NCBI GenBank assembly: GCA_002007465.1
Contig: LNAC01000339.1
Span: 1,465,276-1,529,275, forward strand
Length of the DNA stretch: 64,000 nt
Direction: 5' to 3'
From: Ailurus styani
Lineage: Eukaryota > Chordata > Mammalia > Carnivora > Ailuridae
The translations under genes and the position numbers were made by a program. Below the pieces are notes generated by a model. It ran no database searches and had not been told where the DNA came from. It saw only the letters and a list, made by a program, of their open reading frames with translations. Position 1 is the first letter of the stretch; each line of letters starts with the position of its first letter. Shown one piece after another: positions 1 through 12,239 of this stretch.

Positions 1-514
1 AAAATCCAAAATGAAATTTAGTCAAGTGTCTAGATCTCAAAACCAGTTTACAGCTTACCAGTTTATATGGGAAACAGAAGATCAAGTTGAATACAACACA
101 AGGAAATGATCACTCTCAAAGCAACTGACCCAATTTATTTAACAAAGCAATGGAAGGCATGACAAGAGAGATGGGTATAGAAAGGGGGACTGTTAGAGAA
201 TAAAAGAAAATTAAGACACACCAAAATGAAACAGAATTTCTAAACCTTGCCTGGATCATGACTCAAACAAAACAACTCAAGATATTTATGAGCAAATAGG
301 GAATTTGAAACACAGATTGGGTATAAGATAATATAGTAAGTACAGTTACGATTGAGTGAAACTTTGTTGAGGAGCAGAATGTTCACATATTCTAGAAGTT
401 TCATTCCATACATTACCTATAATTATAATGGGAAAAAATTACAATGGAGAAATCTGGGGAACACAATCTTAACCAAATGAGAAAAAGTAATATCACCAAT
501 AATGGAACAAATTT
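1..514. other. Unassigned AT-rich sequence
   Basis: I see no gene, repeat family or regulatory site that I can name. The sequence is AT-rich with stops in all frames. Confidence 0.5.
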
Positions 515-1395
515 ACATCATGTATCTTTTTTAAATTGAAGTACAGTGGACACATACTGCTGTATTAGTTTCAGGTGTATAACATAGTGATTTAACAAGA
601 CTATACATTATATTATGCTCACTCCAAGTGCCAACATGTATCTTATGAGGTGTTGCATCCATGTAATATTCATGCTGAAAAAATAAGGTGTTAACTGAAA
701 TCATGAGGCAATACATTTTAATTATTGAAGTGTAGTTGACATACAATATTATACCAGTTTCAGGTGTATAACTTAGTGATTCAACATTTACATGCATTTT
801 GAAGTGATCACCATGATAAATCTAGTTATCATCTGTTACTACACAGGTATAACAATATAATTATCTATGCTCTTTATGCTATACATTGCATCCCCATCTT
901 ATTTATTTATAACTGGAAGTTAGTACATTTGATCCCCTTCCCTTATTTCTCCCATCTGCCCCTTTCTCCCCACCCTGGCAACCACTAGATTGATTTTTGT
1001 ATCTATGAGTCATTTCTGTTTTGTTTAGGTTGTTTGTTTTGGTTTTTAGATTTCACATGTAAGTGAAGTCATATGGTATTTATCTTTCTCTGACTCATTT
1101 CACTTAGGTCCATCCATGTTGTTGCAAATGGCAAGATTCAAGACTTCGTTATCTTTGATGACTGAGTAATATTCCTTTATATGTCTTGGCTATTGTAAAT
1201 GATGCTGCAATGAACATAGGGGTACATATGATTTAGTGTTTTTATTTTCTTTGGATAAATACCCAGAAGTGGAATTACTGGATTCTATGGTATTTCTATT
1301 TTTAATTTTTTAAAAAAATTCCATACTGTTTTCCACCATGGCTGTACCAATTTCCATCCCCACCAACAGTGCAGGAGAATTCTTGTTTCTGTCCT
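515..1395 (-). mobile_element. L1 (LINE-1) 3' end, antisense
   Basis: Read on the minus strand this is the end of L1 ORF2 followed by the 3' UTR. The plus strand shows the familiar complement of the ORF2 C-terminus: the 'test pictures of isolated amplification' type landmarks are the phrases TCCATCCATGTTGTTGCAAA near 1110 and AATACCCAGAAGTGGAATTA near 1260. The 3' UTR part contains two diverged copies of a GTTTCAGGTGTATAAC segment (around 570 and 755), an internal duplication. The element is 5'-truncated near 1395, has no open ORF2 left, and is of mammalian-wide L1MA/L1MB age by appearance. Confidence 0.88.
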
Positions 1396-2026
1396 CGACT
1401 ATCTGAAAACTTCAACATCATGAAAAACCAAAACCAAACCAAAACCAACCAACCAACAAACAAAAACCCTGGAAAATGTTCTAGATTAGATGAGACTAAG
1501 TGCAAAGTATGATCCTTGATTGGCTACTTAGCCCCTAGAGTGGGAATGAAATAAACTCCTAAAAAGGGTAGTCTTCAGACAATTGAGCTGTACTAAATAT
1601 GGATTGTATATTAGCCAATTTTATTATATTAATGTAAAATCTGCTGTCTGTGGTCATTATATTGAGGTTATACAGAAGAATGCCTGGTTCGTAGGAGATA
1701 CAGGTTGATGTAATCAGGGAGAAAGTATTATGATGTCTGTAACTAATGCCTAAATGCTTTCCAAAAGATAAAATTTGTGTGTGAAAGAGAGAGGGAGAGG
1801 GAGAGAGAAAGTGCACACTTTTGAGCAAGAGAGAAAAAGAGAAAGAAAATATGGCCAATTTTAACAATTGCTGAATCTAAATAAAGGTGTTCATTGCACT
1901 ATTCATACAACTTTTCAGAAGATTTGGTATTTTTCAACATCTAAACACTGAGAAAAATATCTTTATTTATGTGAAGTATGAAAATTGAATGGCAATTATG
2001 TTAAAAATAAAGCCCTTATCAATTTG
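1396..2026. other. Unassigned, with GA-rich tract
   Basis: No gene recognised. A purine-rich GAGAGAGGGAGAGG-type low-complexity tract lies at about 1780-1850. Confidence 0.5.
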
Positions 2027-2217
2027 TTAAAGATTATTTGAGAGAGAGAGAGAACACAAGTGGGAGGAGCAGAGGAAGAGGGAGGGAGAGAACCTCAAGC
2101 AGACTCCACACTGAGCACAGACCCTTACTCAGGGCTTGATCTCACGACACTGAGATCATGACCTGTGGTGAAACCAAGAGTTGGACACTCGACCAACTGC
2201 GCCACCCAGAGGCCCCT
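2027..2217 (-). mobile_element. Can-SINE (SINEC), older copy
   Basis: Minus-strand tRNA-Lys-derived SINE: poly-T and GAGAGAGA at the left, CT/GA body, and the complement of the A box (GCCACCCAGA) at the right. Imperfect target duplication of about 14 bp, AAAGCCCTTATCAA at 2009-2022 and AAAGTCCTTATCAA at 2218-2231. Confidence 0.9.
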
Positions 2218-2996
2218 AAAGTCCTTATCAACTTAAGAAGCATTCTGACTAAACTGTTCTTTTGTTAGAATAACATAATGTCTTTTGAGATTTTCTTTAA
2301 AATATTTCAGCTTAAAAACAAAAGTGGGGGTAAATAAAACAAAATTGGCAAAATTGCTGAAGATGGATGATGAATATTAGAAGGGGTGATTATTCTATTT
2401 AAAAGTTAGATTTCCAAATGGTTCATAAAAATAATATTTCACCTCTTTTTCATTTTAAACTATAGCTTCTAAAGAAGTTTTGGACACAATTTTTGACATG
2501 TAAATAAAAAATTTAGAATCAGATATTAACAAGTACATAAAGTAACATATTTTCTGGTATTATTTAGAAATTTTTTTAAAGATAATATTCAGGCAGCTTC
2601 TGGCTGTCTTCCAGATTCACAGGAAGAATAAAAATCTTGAAAGTCTTTAAGTTTAAAAGCATGCATTTTGAAAATGAAGAAGCCACACTTCTGTAATTGT
2701 GAATGATACCTTTTTCTCATAGAGAAAATATTCTAGGTCTAGGGTAGCATTTTGTTGATGTTAGATTGTTGGAATCAAGATTATTATTAGAGAGCAGACT
2801 TTATCATACTCACCATTTTTATGCCTCTCTAAACATACCCTTTCTAAAGTCCAATTTTGCTGCATTATCATGGCAAATTATTAAGTAATTTTTCCTTCTG
2901 AAAAAATTAGTGTTCATAATATAACAAAGCTCTTCATACTTAGCCAGGTACAGAATGGAAACATCTGTTCCAAATTCCATAAAAATATAATACACT

Positions 2997-3206
2997 GGGG
3001 CACCTCGGTGGCAGAGTGGGTTAAGCAACTAACTCTTGGTTTCAGCTGAGGTCAAGATCTCAGTGTCCTGGGGTGGACCCCCCACCAGGCTTGAGCTCAG
3101 TGAGAATCTACTTGAGATAACCTCTCTCCCTCTCTCTCAGCACCTTCCCCCTTCTCTCTTGCTCGCTCACTCTCTCTCTCAAACAAAGAAATCCTTAAAA
3201 AATATA
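2997..3206 (+). mobile_element. Can-SINE (SINEC), diverged copy
   Basis: Plus-strand SINE beginning GGGGCACCTCGGTGG, with a CT-rich middle and an A-rich tail. The imperfect flanks AATATAATACA and AATATACAATACA look like a decayed target duplication. Several substitutions in the tRNA-like head make this an older copy. Confidence 0.85.
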
Positions 3207-4879
3207 CAATACAATGGAAAGATTTTGTCAGTCCCTCAGAAATACTTACTATGTTTCAATTGTGCAGAAACGGAATACAACGTTCTTCTAATCATGTCCT
3301 GAATTATGAAATGTACAAAGAATTTTGAAAGAATTATACCTATGTGCAGGTCTCAATTTCAACTTTATAGGAAATGTAGCTCTTATACGACAAGATTTCC
3401 TGTCAACTCTCCACACCCTGTACCCTCTTCAGTTGATATCTTCATCTTTTCCTTCCTGTTCTGACATGTAGTTAGAACAATGACCTACAGTGGAAAAGAC
3501 ATCTTCGTGTTCTTTGTACACCCAGCTGAGATACAAGAGACATTTTAAAATATCTATCTATAAAAAGAAAAAAAATCAATAAGAAAAGCAAAAGCATCTA
3601 ATGAGAAAGACATAAAATGTCAGAACACATAAATCAAATCTTTGCAGATTATGTTTCTATGCTTCCAACATTTCCAGGTAAACTTTTTAAAATTTAATTA
3701 TCTGTAAGTTTTGTTCATACACTGGTGATTATTCAGGTATTTCCTAAGAAACATTCTAGAGTATTTTTTTAAAAAGATCATGATTAAATACCAGTCTTTA
3801 AATGTACATATTATATCTATTTAAAAACAAATGTTGTAATTTGTATAATTCTTTCTTGTAACATCTCTGCCAAAATTTCCATTTATTATTCCATAAAAAT
3901 CAAGACCTTGTTAATTTCAAATTATTAATAGGTAACTCTAAAATGTCTTCCTATATTACCTATCATCAACGATAATCTTGTAAATGAAGTACCTTAAATA
4001 ACCATTTAGATAAAGTATTTTGTAGGATATTTTTAGTCATTAAATGTTAAAACCAGTGTAGCTTGGATTTTGACACAAACAATGTTACACTGAAAAAAAG
4101 AAAAAAAAAAGCCTTAGTTCTAAGCCATCTGCTTCACAGGGGAGGGGACATTTTATGTCCAAGAAGATATATCAAAACAGGAATAATTCAAAAGAAAAAA
4201 ATATGAGAATAATTCTAGTTTTACATTTTTTTAGACTGACATGAATAACTACTGTATATACTATTCAAATACCTGTTTCATGTTTTAATCCAGTTAAAAT
4301 AATATAAACTTGAGTTTTTTGAATAATGTTTAGCATCTGTCAGCATCTTCTTTGCTTTATATATTAAGTAATCTAAGTTTACACTCATAGCAAACTAAAT
4401 TGTATAGAGGGAATAAATGTGTTGAGTAAAGTTTCAAATATCTCCAAACAAATGATGACCTTAGTCTTACAGGAGGGAGACATTGGACTTCATAGAAGGG
4501 ACTGAAATTCTCCTCTTGAAGAGTTTTCATACACATGAGCAAAAATCTCTGCTGTCAGTTTTCTTTTCCTTTTTGCTTCCCCACACCTAGCCCTCTATGA
4601 ATCAAGGTTGTAGGAAGTAGTTTATTTTCCAGTTTTGAATATCTTAGAGGAATTATAAATGTAGTAAGAACCATTGTATATTCTCATTCCTCACAAAATA
4701 GTTGACTTATAGCAGCTGCATCAAGCCTTCTCAAGATTAAAAAAAATTAATTAACTAAAAAAATTAAGGCCTAAATTCTCTCAGATTCTCCAGAAGAAAC
4801 AAAATTTGACAGGTCTTCAAGAATCAGAAAACAAAGTATCTAAGACAATCCTATATTACTTAGAACATTCACATTTAAT
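3207..4879. other. Unassigned AT-rich sequence
   Basis: No exon, RNA gene or nameable repeat found. There is a short A-rich run near 4090-4110. The ORFs here are short and show no protein-like composition. Confidence 0.45.
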
Positions 4880-5000
4880 CCACCCATTCCATAAATATAT
4901 TATTGAAATTCACTCTAAGCCACACAGTCCACTAGGTGTTAAAAATGCACTGGTGCACAGCACAGCTGTGGTCTCAGTCCCTGGGAAGTTTAGAGTCTAG
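4880..5000 (-). mobile_element. L2 (LINE-2) 3' fragment
   Basis: The plus strand shows the complement of the L2 3' end: CCATTCCATAAATATATTATTGAA, then an 'AGGTGTTAAAAATGCA' region and CCCTGGGAAGTTTAGAGTCT. It is highly diverged and assigned by word order rather than identity. Confidence 0.6.
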
Positions 5001-5934
5001 GAAGAGAGTCCACACTGGACAACTATGTTCAAGTGAGAAACATAGTGACAGGTGAAGGTTCCTAGGAAAGTGTACACACGGTGGGGGGGGGATTCATGTA
5101 AGCTGTAGTAGAGCTGGCCGTTACCTGAAGAAGTGAGACTTCAAGGAAAAGGCAAGAAGATAAAGTAGAACTTGCCTGGGAAAAGGAGAAAAGACTGTAA
5201 ATAAAACCTGGAGATCATAATTAATATGAAAGACTATGTCAGAAAACAAAGCTAAAGTTAAAATGATCTTTTGTAATTTATAAAGCAAACAAATCAAATT
5301 TTTTCTATTAGACTTCAGACATAAAATAGTCCATTTAATCATATTTTCAATGGAACATCGCAACTAGAAAGATCAAGTACAGCCATGTGTTTCTAAGCTC
5401 TAAATCAAGTAAAAGAAAGATAATGCAGTGAATCGATGATTACACGGTATTGATTTGTTTTTGCAACTAACAATCTCTATTTTACTAATATCTTGAATAA
5501 TGCCAGAATAGTTATAATTATGACAATTTCCAGGATACTTAATTTTGAACTTTGCTTTACTTAAATAGGTTAAGCTTAATTACTTGGCTTTCTAGTGTTC
5601 CTTAATCTGGAAGTTAATCAAATAAACCCATTCTAAATGGAAAGATCGGAATACCCTTTGAGTGGGAAAGACTAAAGTACATGCATAAGCATTAAAGAAA
5701 ATAAAACTTGTATTTATTTTGATCTTTTCAATTGGATATATATTGAAATTAGAGAACTAAATTTTTATTTATGTTGAATTTAACTCTTTTAAGATTGTAT
5801 ATTTACATAACAGTTCCTCCCACAATGAAAGCTAGTATTTTAAAAACGTATTTTAAACTCTTATCAACATCAAATTTTTATTTATGGGTATTAATTTATT
5901 TTTAACATTAAGAGAATTTTATTCAAGTAGTATG
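5001..5934. other. Unassigned AT-rich sequence
   Basis: Nothing recognised apart from a short G run near 5083. Confidence 0.45.
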
Positions 5935-6180
5935 GATGTATTTTAAAATAATCAAATCACAAACATAGCTAAACAAATTGCTACAAAGTATATATACCCA
6001 TAGAATCACAAGTCAGGTCAAGAAATAGAACATTACCAGAAACCCAGGAGCATCACACAAACCACTCCCCTTCCCAAAGGTAAGCAATCATCCCGACTTC
6101 TATAACACAGATTACTCATGCCAGTTTTTGAACAGCATACATTCTGAAGCATACAGTATAATAATTGATAATAATAAAAA
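5935..6180 (-). mobile_element. Old L1 fragment, antisense
   Basis: The plus strand carries AGGTCAAGAAATAGAACATT and then CCCTTCCCAAAGGTAAGCA. This matches the order seen in antisense old L1M 3' regions. It is diverged and the limits are approximate. Confidence 0.5.
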
Positions 6181-6189
6181 TAAGACATA

Positions 6190-6560
6190 TCAAAGTTTGT
6201 AGAATGTGACTGAAACCATTCCTAAAGGAAAATCTGCAGCCTTAAAATTTATTTTTAAAAGAGCTAAAAATCAATGATCTAAGTCTCTATCTTGAAAAGT
6301 TGAAAAATAAGACCAAATTAAACACAAAGGAAATAGAAAAACAAATAATAAAGATAACATAAATCAGAACAAAAAATTAATATATAATAGAAAAATCAAT
6401 AAAGCCAAATTTTGATTTGTAAGAATGTCTAATAAAATTGATTAAGCCTTGATGAGAATGATGAAAAGAAAGAGCGGTCATATGTAATCAACATTAGGAA
6501 CAAAGGCAAATAAGGACATCACTGCAAATCCTATAGACATTAAAAACATAAAGGTTGGAA
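6190..6560 (+). mobile_element. Old L1 ORF2 fragment, sense
   Basis: A sense L1 ORF2 piece from the region upstream of the reverse-transcriptase core. Landmarks are the AATCAATGATCTAAG block near 6270, repeated AATAAAGATAACATAAATCAG, and the GGACATCACTGCAAATCC block near 6515. Many stops and indels make it non-functional. Confidence 0.65.
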
Positions 6561-7357
6561 AGCCAGGGATGGACAAGCAAGTTCATTACATTTTTGCAGT
6601 TATAAATCTTTGAGAATCTGAAGAAAGGTTTGGACAATCTTTCCAGATGAACATACATATGGATATATACATAGAATTTAACACCAAAGCCTCTTCATTG
6701 ATGCATTAGTTTGAAAGACCTATGGTAGAAGATCTCATTTATCAGGTGAAGAAATGAAGCTTTAAGATCCATGCCTGCTCTAAGATAATTCTCACATTCT
6801 AAATAAATGGATAAATAGCACCTAAATGCTCTTCTGTATTGTTGTAATGTCATTAATGTGATAGGAATGAAATGATTATCTTACCATATTAGCACTCAGC
6901 CCATTTAAATTTAATCCAGAATGTTCTCAAAGAATAACTGGAATATTTTTTTACTAAGAACCATTCATATTAATATCCTGGTGATCTATATAATAACAAT
7001 ACTTCCCAAGATTGAGTCAGCCTTGATTTCTCTGGAATTTCCTTGTACAAGGGTAAGATGGCATAAATATGGTTAGTATATACAAACATGTTCCCTTGAA
7101 CTTTAAAGAAACACTTCTAAAATTGTTTGAAGTTATTATGTCCACTTAAAAAAACTAAAATACAAAGAATAAAGTCAGGTACAACCTTCTAAATTTCTGG
7201 TCACCAGAAAGAAAGGCATAATGTATTTCTACTGTGAAAACTACCACAAAACAAAAGTCAAGGTGTATTTAAAGGAGAAATAGCTAAGAAGAAAAAGGTA
7301 GGCACCAACTACAGTGATTCCCTTACTCATGAAGAGGTTGAAAAATAGCTAACAAAA
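6561..7357. other. Unassigned AT-rich sequence
   Basis: No nameable feature. It may be further decayed L1, but I cannot support that. Confidence 0.4.
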
Positions 7358-7552
7358 ATGGGTTTCCCAAACTGAGGGTTACTGGGGGGTGGGAGGATAG
7401 GGATAGGGTGGTTGGGTTATGGACATTGGGGAGGGTTTGTGCTATGGTGAGTGCTATGAAAGGTGTAAGCCTGATGATTCACAGACCTGTATCCCTGAGG
7501 CTAATAATAATAATAATAATAAAATAAAAATAAAACAAAATCAATTAAAAAA
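7358..7552 (+). mobile_element. Carnivore-type L1 3' UTR tail
   Basis: Heavily 5'-truncated L1. It starts with the AACTGAGGGTTACTGG block and continues with GGACATTGGGGAGGGT, GATGATTCACAGACCTGTA and an (AAT)n A-rich tail. This 3' UTR is characteristic of carnivoran L1s, so the insertion is younger than the L1M pieces around it. Confidence 0.85.
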
Positions 7553-7708
7553 TGTGTGTCCTCCATGAGTATTCCAAGTATATTTTTAAAGAACATGTGT
7601 GAGATTTTGTTTACAATTACAGGATGCTATAAAAGCTTGTTCCAAAAACAAGAAATTTCCATTGTAACATGCATGATCTTTTCATTCCTTTTGCTGATCT
7701 CAGTGTGC

Positions 7709-7767
7709 AAAAGACTTCTTATTGTTGGCTATGAGAACTGCAAATAATAATAATACACATAAAAATA
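7709..7767 (+). repeat. 59-bp local direct repeat, copy 1
   Basis: A 59-bp block starting AAAAGACTTCTTATTGTTGG recurs at 9512-9570 in the same orientation with one mismatch. It does not belong to any transposon family I recognise. See findings. Confidence 0.85.
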
Positions 7768-8384
7768 ACCCTAAATACACATAGCCTTTGCTTTCATACA
7801 TTTGAAGTGTCTGACCTTTACACCACATGAGTTTACAGTTTAATTATATGATGGTACTAGCAAGACTACAAAATAAAATTACTCAAAAGTAAAACACACA
7901 TGCAATATAATGTTGCACACTGTGAAGTATAGCCAATATTACACAGTATGACTCCTCAAGCATTTGAGAAACAATTCAACAGAATTATAGCTTTTGAGAG
8001 CAGAGATTTTTTTTTTTTGAGCAAAATAAGGTCAAAATTTCATTAAGGGGCATGAAACACAGCCTGGCATTATTAGTCAGTACAGAATATAAATCCTTTA
8101 GTGACAGCTCTTAGCAGTTAAAGCAAGCATTTGCATAACATTTCACTTAAAATAGATCAAAATAATAATACAAAGAGTTATTTGAGTTTTGCCAAATGAT
8201 TTCAAACAAATAAGATACCTTGGTGAAAGAGGGATAATGTGAAAAAGGCCTCAAATTTGAACTTTGATAAAGATTTCAAAGTACTTTGGAAATGAAGAGC
8301 ATATTAGAGAGTGAAGGGAACGCGTATTTCTTTTTGTTTTTAGCGTAATACTTTTTAATGTGAGAAAGCAAAATTTCCCCGTAC
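7768..8384. other. Unassigned AT-rich sequence
   Basis: No gene or named repeat found. A short T run lies near 8010. Confidence 0.4.
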
Positions 8385-8960
8385 CTGGGACTGAACTAAA
8401 CATCTCACATGCTTCTTATCTGTTCCCGCATAATAAACCATTCCAAAACTTAGTGGCTTTAAACAACAGGCATGTATTATTTTTCATGTTTCTGAAGTTG
8501 ACTAAGCTCTTTTTCTGCTCCATATAATGTCCACTAGGGTCTAAGTCTGTAATTTTCTACATAGGCTGAGCTTGGAGGAAAGAGGCCTCTCTCGCCTACC
8601 TGGCCTTGGAGTTGACTGCTGCCTGGAGATAACTGGAGTTATCTCCACTGTTGCTAGTTCCTTGTGAGGTTGAATCCTCTGGAGCCCCTCCACCTGACCT
8701 CCCTCCATCTGGAAAGCTAGGACCAGCTTACAGGATGCTCCTGAATTCCCAGAGAAACTATTCTGAGAGGGTAAGCCTCAGTATGGAAATACATGTCAAG
8801 TTTCTGCTTGCATCACTTTTGTTAATGTCTCATTGACTGAAACTGTGATATGCCGAAGCCCAGCATTATTGTGAGAAGGCGGTATAAAAGACATAACTAT
8901 GGGGGCAGGGGGGCAAATTCATTGCCCTGTCTCAGTATGATACTACCACACATGAGATGT
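8385..8960 (+). repeat. LTR-like old interspersed repeat, family not assigned
   Basis: Word order such as AAAACTTAGTGGCTTTAAACAACA followed by a TTCATGTTTCTGAAG block and a GC-richer middle resembles a common mammalian LTR-like repeat. I cannot name the family. The short ORFs inside have no protein-like signature. Orientation is uncertain. Confidence 0.45.
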
Positions 8961-9119
8961 CTTCTATGTCTGCATGAAACCTTGAGATCAAATTTCTTAT
9001 CACTCTGTGATAAGAAAAAAATTCTGTTATCTACTTATATCTCAAACAAAAACAATTACATAAATAATAAATATTGCAGGTGAAGAGTACTGCATTTTTA
9101 AACAATTGTCACTTTTTAA

Positions 9120-9303
9120 AAAAGATTTTATTTATTTTTGTGAGAGAGCCCGTGCACGCACTCATGAGCGGGAGAGAGGGGCAGATGGAGAAGTAGGCTC
9201 CCCGGCCGAGCAGGAGCCAGATGCAGGACTCGTCTCAGCTCCCTGGGATCATGACCCAAGCCTAAGGCAGACACCACACTGACTGAGTCATCTGGGTGCC
9301 CAG
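9120..9303 (-). mobile_element. Can-SINE (SINEC)
   Basis: Minus-strand SINE flanked by a perfect 17-bp target duplication, CAATTGTCACTTTTTAA at 9103-9119 and 9304-9320. The body is somewhat diverged (GCCCGTGCACGC insert) although the flanks match exactly. Confidence 0.95.
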
Positions 9304-9511
9304 CAATTGTCACTTTTTAATAAATTCAAAAGGGTAGGTCTAAATCGACCTGGTTAAGTGGATTTTCAAAAATAACAAAACCAACTGGTATGTGTCCATT
9401 ATGTAGGATCATTTTTCCAGACCCTTAGAATTCTGTCTTTTCGAAGAAATAGTTCTGAAAAAAAAAAGACCCAAATTCACATAGCCAAAGTTTGAAAAAC
9501 CTCATTCACTC

Positions 9512-9570
9512 AAAAAGACTTCTTATTGTTGGCTATGAGAACTGCAAATAATAATAATACATATAAAAAT
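9512..9570 (+). repeat. 59-bp local direct repeat, copy 2
   Basis: Second copy of the 7709-7767 block, with one C/T difference. A 15-bp word AAAAAGTAAATGAAG follows at about 9570 and is repeated at about 9695. Confidence 0.85.
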
Positions 9571-9929
9571 AAAAAGTAAATGAAGCATTGTAACTGATGA
9601 TCCCACTGAAAACTAGCAAACATTTGCATCAACCATAAATTTGTTTAAATGCACTCACTGATAAACTTAAAGGAGAGTTAAGCATAACGAGACCAAAAAG
9701 TAAATGAAGGAAGGATTCAAGGCAAGTTGGCGACCACTTTATTTGGCTTTTCTTGAGATCGTCTGATGAATGAGGTGAACTTCAGCTTTGATTTTTAAGG
9801 CCACGAGAGGCACTGAGCACAGTATACAAATCCCGTGGGTCTACAACCTCATTATAGGAGTGAGTTAAAAATAAACCAAGAATACTACAAAGAAAGTTAC
9901 TTGTCTCAGATTTTCACAGTGAATGAAAA

Positions 9930-10790
9930 GGGAAAAATATCTTCCTCAAGAATTCCTAACCCCAAAAGATTTTCTCAAAGGAGATTTGGAGTGAAAGTGT
10001 ATATTATATAGGTAGTCTAAAAAATTTCATGTGAAGAAATTAATTTGGTACCTGGACTAACTTAGTAACCTGGGCTGGTGCCCCAGGTTCCTGGAAGAAG
10101 CAAACCTAACACACTCTAAAGGAACCCACCTTCCTCCTAGAACTCAAAGGATTTTCAAAGATAAACTAAAAATATATCACTTCACAGTCAAATGGGAAAA
10201 GGAAACAAAGTCCTATGAGTAAGAGGCAGATGGTAAAGTCACATAGCAGAGGACCCAGAGAGAGTTCTGATACTATAATTATCAAACTCTGAATAAGTGA
10301 AAAGAATTGAAATGCAAAGATTGATAGTGAAATTTTAAAATATGACTAATTAGATGAAAAGTAATAATTAAAACATCTACAAATGGAAAGTGTATTTGTT
10401 AAAATTTTTAAAACTCGATCAATGTGCTTATGGGAAAGGAGATATTACTGAAAAATAGTTGACTGACTGAGTGGTTATAAGATGGCGTGGGCAAGGCTGA
10501 GTAACACAGTGAAAAAAGTGAAAGAGAGGTTAGAAGACACAAAGAGTCTAATACATGACAAATTTGAGTTTCAGAATGAGAGGAAAGAGAAAATGAGGTA
10601 GCTGTAAGTTTGGAGAGCTAATGACTGAAATGTTCCTGAGCTGATGAACTATTACATGTATACATCTGAGAGCCTCTATGAATCCCAAGCAAGAGAAATA
10701 AAATAAAAAACAAAACAAAACAAAAAAAAACACCTCAAACCTGGAGAGAAAAAACCTAAAGAAAAAATTTATACTAAAGGAGAGGTAAGT
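9930..10790 (+). mobile_element. Old L1 5'/ORF1-side fragment, sense
   Basis: Sense L1M-like sequence. There is an AACTCAAAGGATTTTCAAAG block near 10140, a region rich in AAGAGAGGTTAGAAGACAC-type words near 10525, and ATGAATCCCAAGCAAGAGAAAT near 10677, which is the order of the ORF1/inter-ORF side of old L1s. It ends in an A-rich run at about 10700-10730 and abuts the retroviral 5' LTR. Confidence 0.6.
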
Positions 10791-10796
10791 AGATTG

Positions 10797-11017
10797 TTAC
10801 AGCATCTGTGGAAGAGTCTGACTCCATGCTTGATGTTCACCTGCTGACAGCTTTCAAGTCCCACATCTAGGTAAACTGAGATGAAAGCCCAGGTGCTCTC
10901 TCCTTTGGCATCAGCAAGAAATTCAAATAATGTAAGCTCTAGACTCACAGAAACCCCCACCCCAGTACAGCATCTGAATTTTCAGGAGGTACGAACTTTC
11001 AGTTCATAACACCAACA
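10797..11017 (+). repeat. 5' LTR of the endogenous retrovirus
   Basis: Starts TGTTACAGCAT and ends near ACACCAACA. Shared blocks with the 3' LTR include AGAGTCTGACTCCAT and ACAGCTTTCAAG, then an AAATTCA block. It is shorter than the 3' LTR, which implies an internal deletion. No clear primer-binding site follows. Confidence 0.7.
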
Positions 11018-12239
11018 TAATTTGGAAGTTTTTGATAATTGGTATTTAGGGGCAAGATGATGGGAGAGAGGCCCTCCCTAAAATGGCCTGGGTAGTACTT
11101 GTCAGGCTGGACCTGTGTGTCTCAGGTTGAAGTCTTAACTCCCGTTTAAGCCATGACTAACACTAGGATCAGGAGAACAAACGCTTCCCTGTGACCACTG
11201 AATGTGTGTCTCGACCAGGCATTGGTCCTATTCTAAGGAGTGTTAGAGAAAGGACTGATACTTTGTACAATATGTGGGCCCACTGGGTGATGGCTCATGT
11301 GGAGAAAGAAAAATTACAATGTGGTAATACTGAGGTCATACTACAAAAAACAAATGGCTTACTAGGACCCTACAAAATGCCACTGCTGCTGGTGCTAGCC
11401 ATGCTCATGTCACAGCAAAGATCCTGACCCTCGTAACACACCCACGCCAGCTCTGCGGACTTAACACTGGGGAAGTCTCTAACCCTAACAAATACTGATT
11501 TGAGGCTCTCTGGAAAGAGAAACATAAGCATAAGCAGAGCAGAGAGGATATCCTCCTCTGTCAAGATATGTCTAGTAACCAACCAAAAAGGACCCCAACT
11601 CCCCCCCACCCCAAAAAACCTGAATATAGAGGGAGGAAACAAATAAATGGAAACAGAGTTCCCAAATTTCACCCAATTGAAAACCCCAAATTCACTAATG
11701 ATTTCTACAACAAAAAGATAAAAGTGTGCTGGTTGGCATTTTGTTTCTACAACATAGTTTCTGAATTAACTTTAACATCTGCTGAAATTACCAATTATCA
11801 CAACTTCATGGCCTTAATCATTATGGAGGCTGCAATTATTCTTATTCCTGGAGATCCCACTAAATTTAAACAAGGCACCTCTGTAAAGTCAGGAGACTTC
11901 CTAAACATAAAATAGAGGATAAATAGTTATGTCTTACTTCAGCCATAGGAATCGTTGCTTTGCTTAAATTCCCTGTAGCCATAGTGCCCAATCTTCTAAA
12001 ATATCCCATAGTGGTCATGGCTGCTCTGACCCAATGAACAATAAATTAGAATTAAATTAAGTCTTTGACACTCACAATTGGCTTGATAAAATGAGACCCT
12101 ATGGATCTTCCCCCAGATAGAATAGCTTATACGGCCCAATAGAAATTAAAATGGGGTCTTCTAGATTGAAACCTATTATATAAGACCTATTAGAGAAGAG
12201 GTGATTATCTTCACTGCTTCTCTAATGAACAGCCCAATT
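11018..12239 (+). pseudogene. Decayed 5' internal region of the retrovirus (gag/protease side)
   Basis: By position this should hold gag and protease remnants. I see only short open fragments and nothing diagnostic, such as a zinc knuckle or protease active site. The assignment is by context between LTR and reverse transcriptase. Confidence 0.45.

Noticed and set aside
11568..11915. 115-codon plus-strand frame
   Set aside because: Lies within the decayed 5' internal part of the endogenous retrovirus, with no start context or motif; treated as part of that relic.
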